NCBI GenBank assembly: GCA_964444825.1
Contig: CAYUIS010000202.1
Coordinates: 1-6,230, forward strand
Source: CAYUIS01 sp964444825
Lineage (GTDB): Bacteria > Chloroflexota > Anaerolineae > B4-G1
Direction: 5' to 3'
DNA length: 6,230 bases
Both the position numbers and the translations under genes were made by a program. Below are positions 6,095 to 6,230 of this stretch, piece after piece. Positions within the stretch are counted from its first letter, which is position 1. Each line of letters starts with the position of its first letter. Under the pieces are notes generated by a model, which saw only the letters and a list, made by a program, of their open reading frames with translations, had not been told where the DNA came from and did no database searches.

Positions 6095-6230
6095 ATGCGA
6101 GTTGCGATCCTTCACTATGCTGGCCCACCCATCGTTGGTGGCGTCGAGATCACCATCCAGCACCATGCGCGGCTGTTGGCCGGGGTGGGGCACGATGTGT
6201 GCGTGATCGCCGGGCGCGGCGATCGCTTCC
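6095..6230 (+). CDS. Glycosyltransferase, GT4-type, N-terminal part only
   Basis: The first 45 codons of a gene that runs off the window. The start is set by an in-frame TAG at 6089-6091, six bases before the ATG. The ribosome binding site is weak (GTGAG at 6082-6086). The visible residues give a Rossmann-type first strand (MRVAILHYA), a glycine-rich loop with GGVE at 15-18, and a helix HHARLLAGVGHDV leading into a second strand ending VIAGRG (37-42). This GGVE...HARLLAxxGHxVxVIAGRG pattern is characteristic of the N-terminal acceptor-side domain of GT-B fold family 4 transferases, which use nucleotide-sugars to build surface polysaccharides, glycolipids or small glycosides. The donor-binding domain lies beyond the window, so the substrate cannot be judged. 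It is probably the first gene of a separate transcription unit, since a terminator precedes it. Confidence 0.85.
   Translation, partial: MRVAILHYAGPPIVGGVEITIQHHARLLAGVGHDVCVIAGRGDRF

Noticed and set aside
6012..6206. Open frame of 64 codons after the HEAT-repeat gene
   Set aside because: It overlaps the terminator tail and the glycosyltransferase start in another frame, and its product is low-complexity with no family likeness. The frame starting at 6095 has clear glycosyltransferase features.

Overview
The window is a bacterial chromosomal segment, fairly GC-rich, with every supported gene on the + strand. Its core is a complete rpoC (RNA polymerase beta' subunit). The best guess for the source is a member of the Chloroflexota, perhaps Anaerolineae-like. 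Three things suggest this: the long coiled-coil insertion near the RpoC N-terminus with no insertion in the trigger loop; the style of the HEAT-repeat protein (N-terminal MSFLQRIFSPPN-type opening and a Trp-rich end); and the presence of a small single-RRM protein. This assignment is inferred from recalled family features, not from any search.

Layout: (1) 12-200, a 62-residue protein with a Cys/His metal-site pattern, probably co-transcribed with rpoC. (2) 266-4588, rpoC, 1440 residues, with both zinc sites, the catalytic aspartate triad, bridge helix and trigger loop intact. It also has a short basic N-terminal extension, a ~190-residue insertion and an acidic C-terminal tail. (3) 4665-4976, a 103-residue RNA-recognition-motif protein with its own strong ribosome binding site. 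(4) 4977-5248, a non-coding stretch of about 270 bases with several inverted repeats, including a weak terminator-like hairpin and two spaced YTGT-N4-ACAG dyads. (5) 5249-5998, a HEAT-repeat protein whose stop codon lies in the loop of a good intrinsic terminator. (6) From 6095 to the window end, the first 45 codons of a GT4-type glycosyltransferase.

The first three genes plausibly form a transcription/RNA-metabolism group: a small zinc protein, RNA polymerase beta' and an RNA-binding protein. The HEAT-repeat gene looks like a separate unit closed by its own terminator, and the glycosyltransferase starts a different, probably envelope-related, locus. rpoB is not in the window (it may lie just upstream), and the rpsL-rpsG-fusA genes that often follow rpoC elsewhere are absent here. 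I found no mobile element, CRISPR array, tRNA or rRNA. Nothing here is clearly a new multi-gene system. The most interesting items are the RpoC insertion, the small zinc protein directly upstream of rpoC, and the paired dyads upstream of the HEAT-repeat gene.
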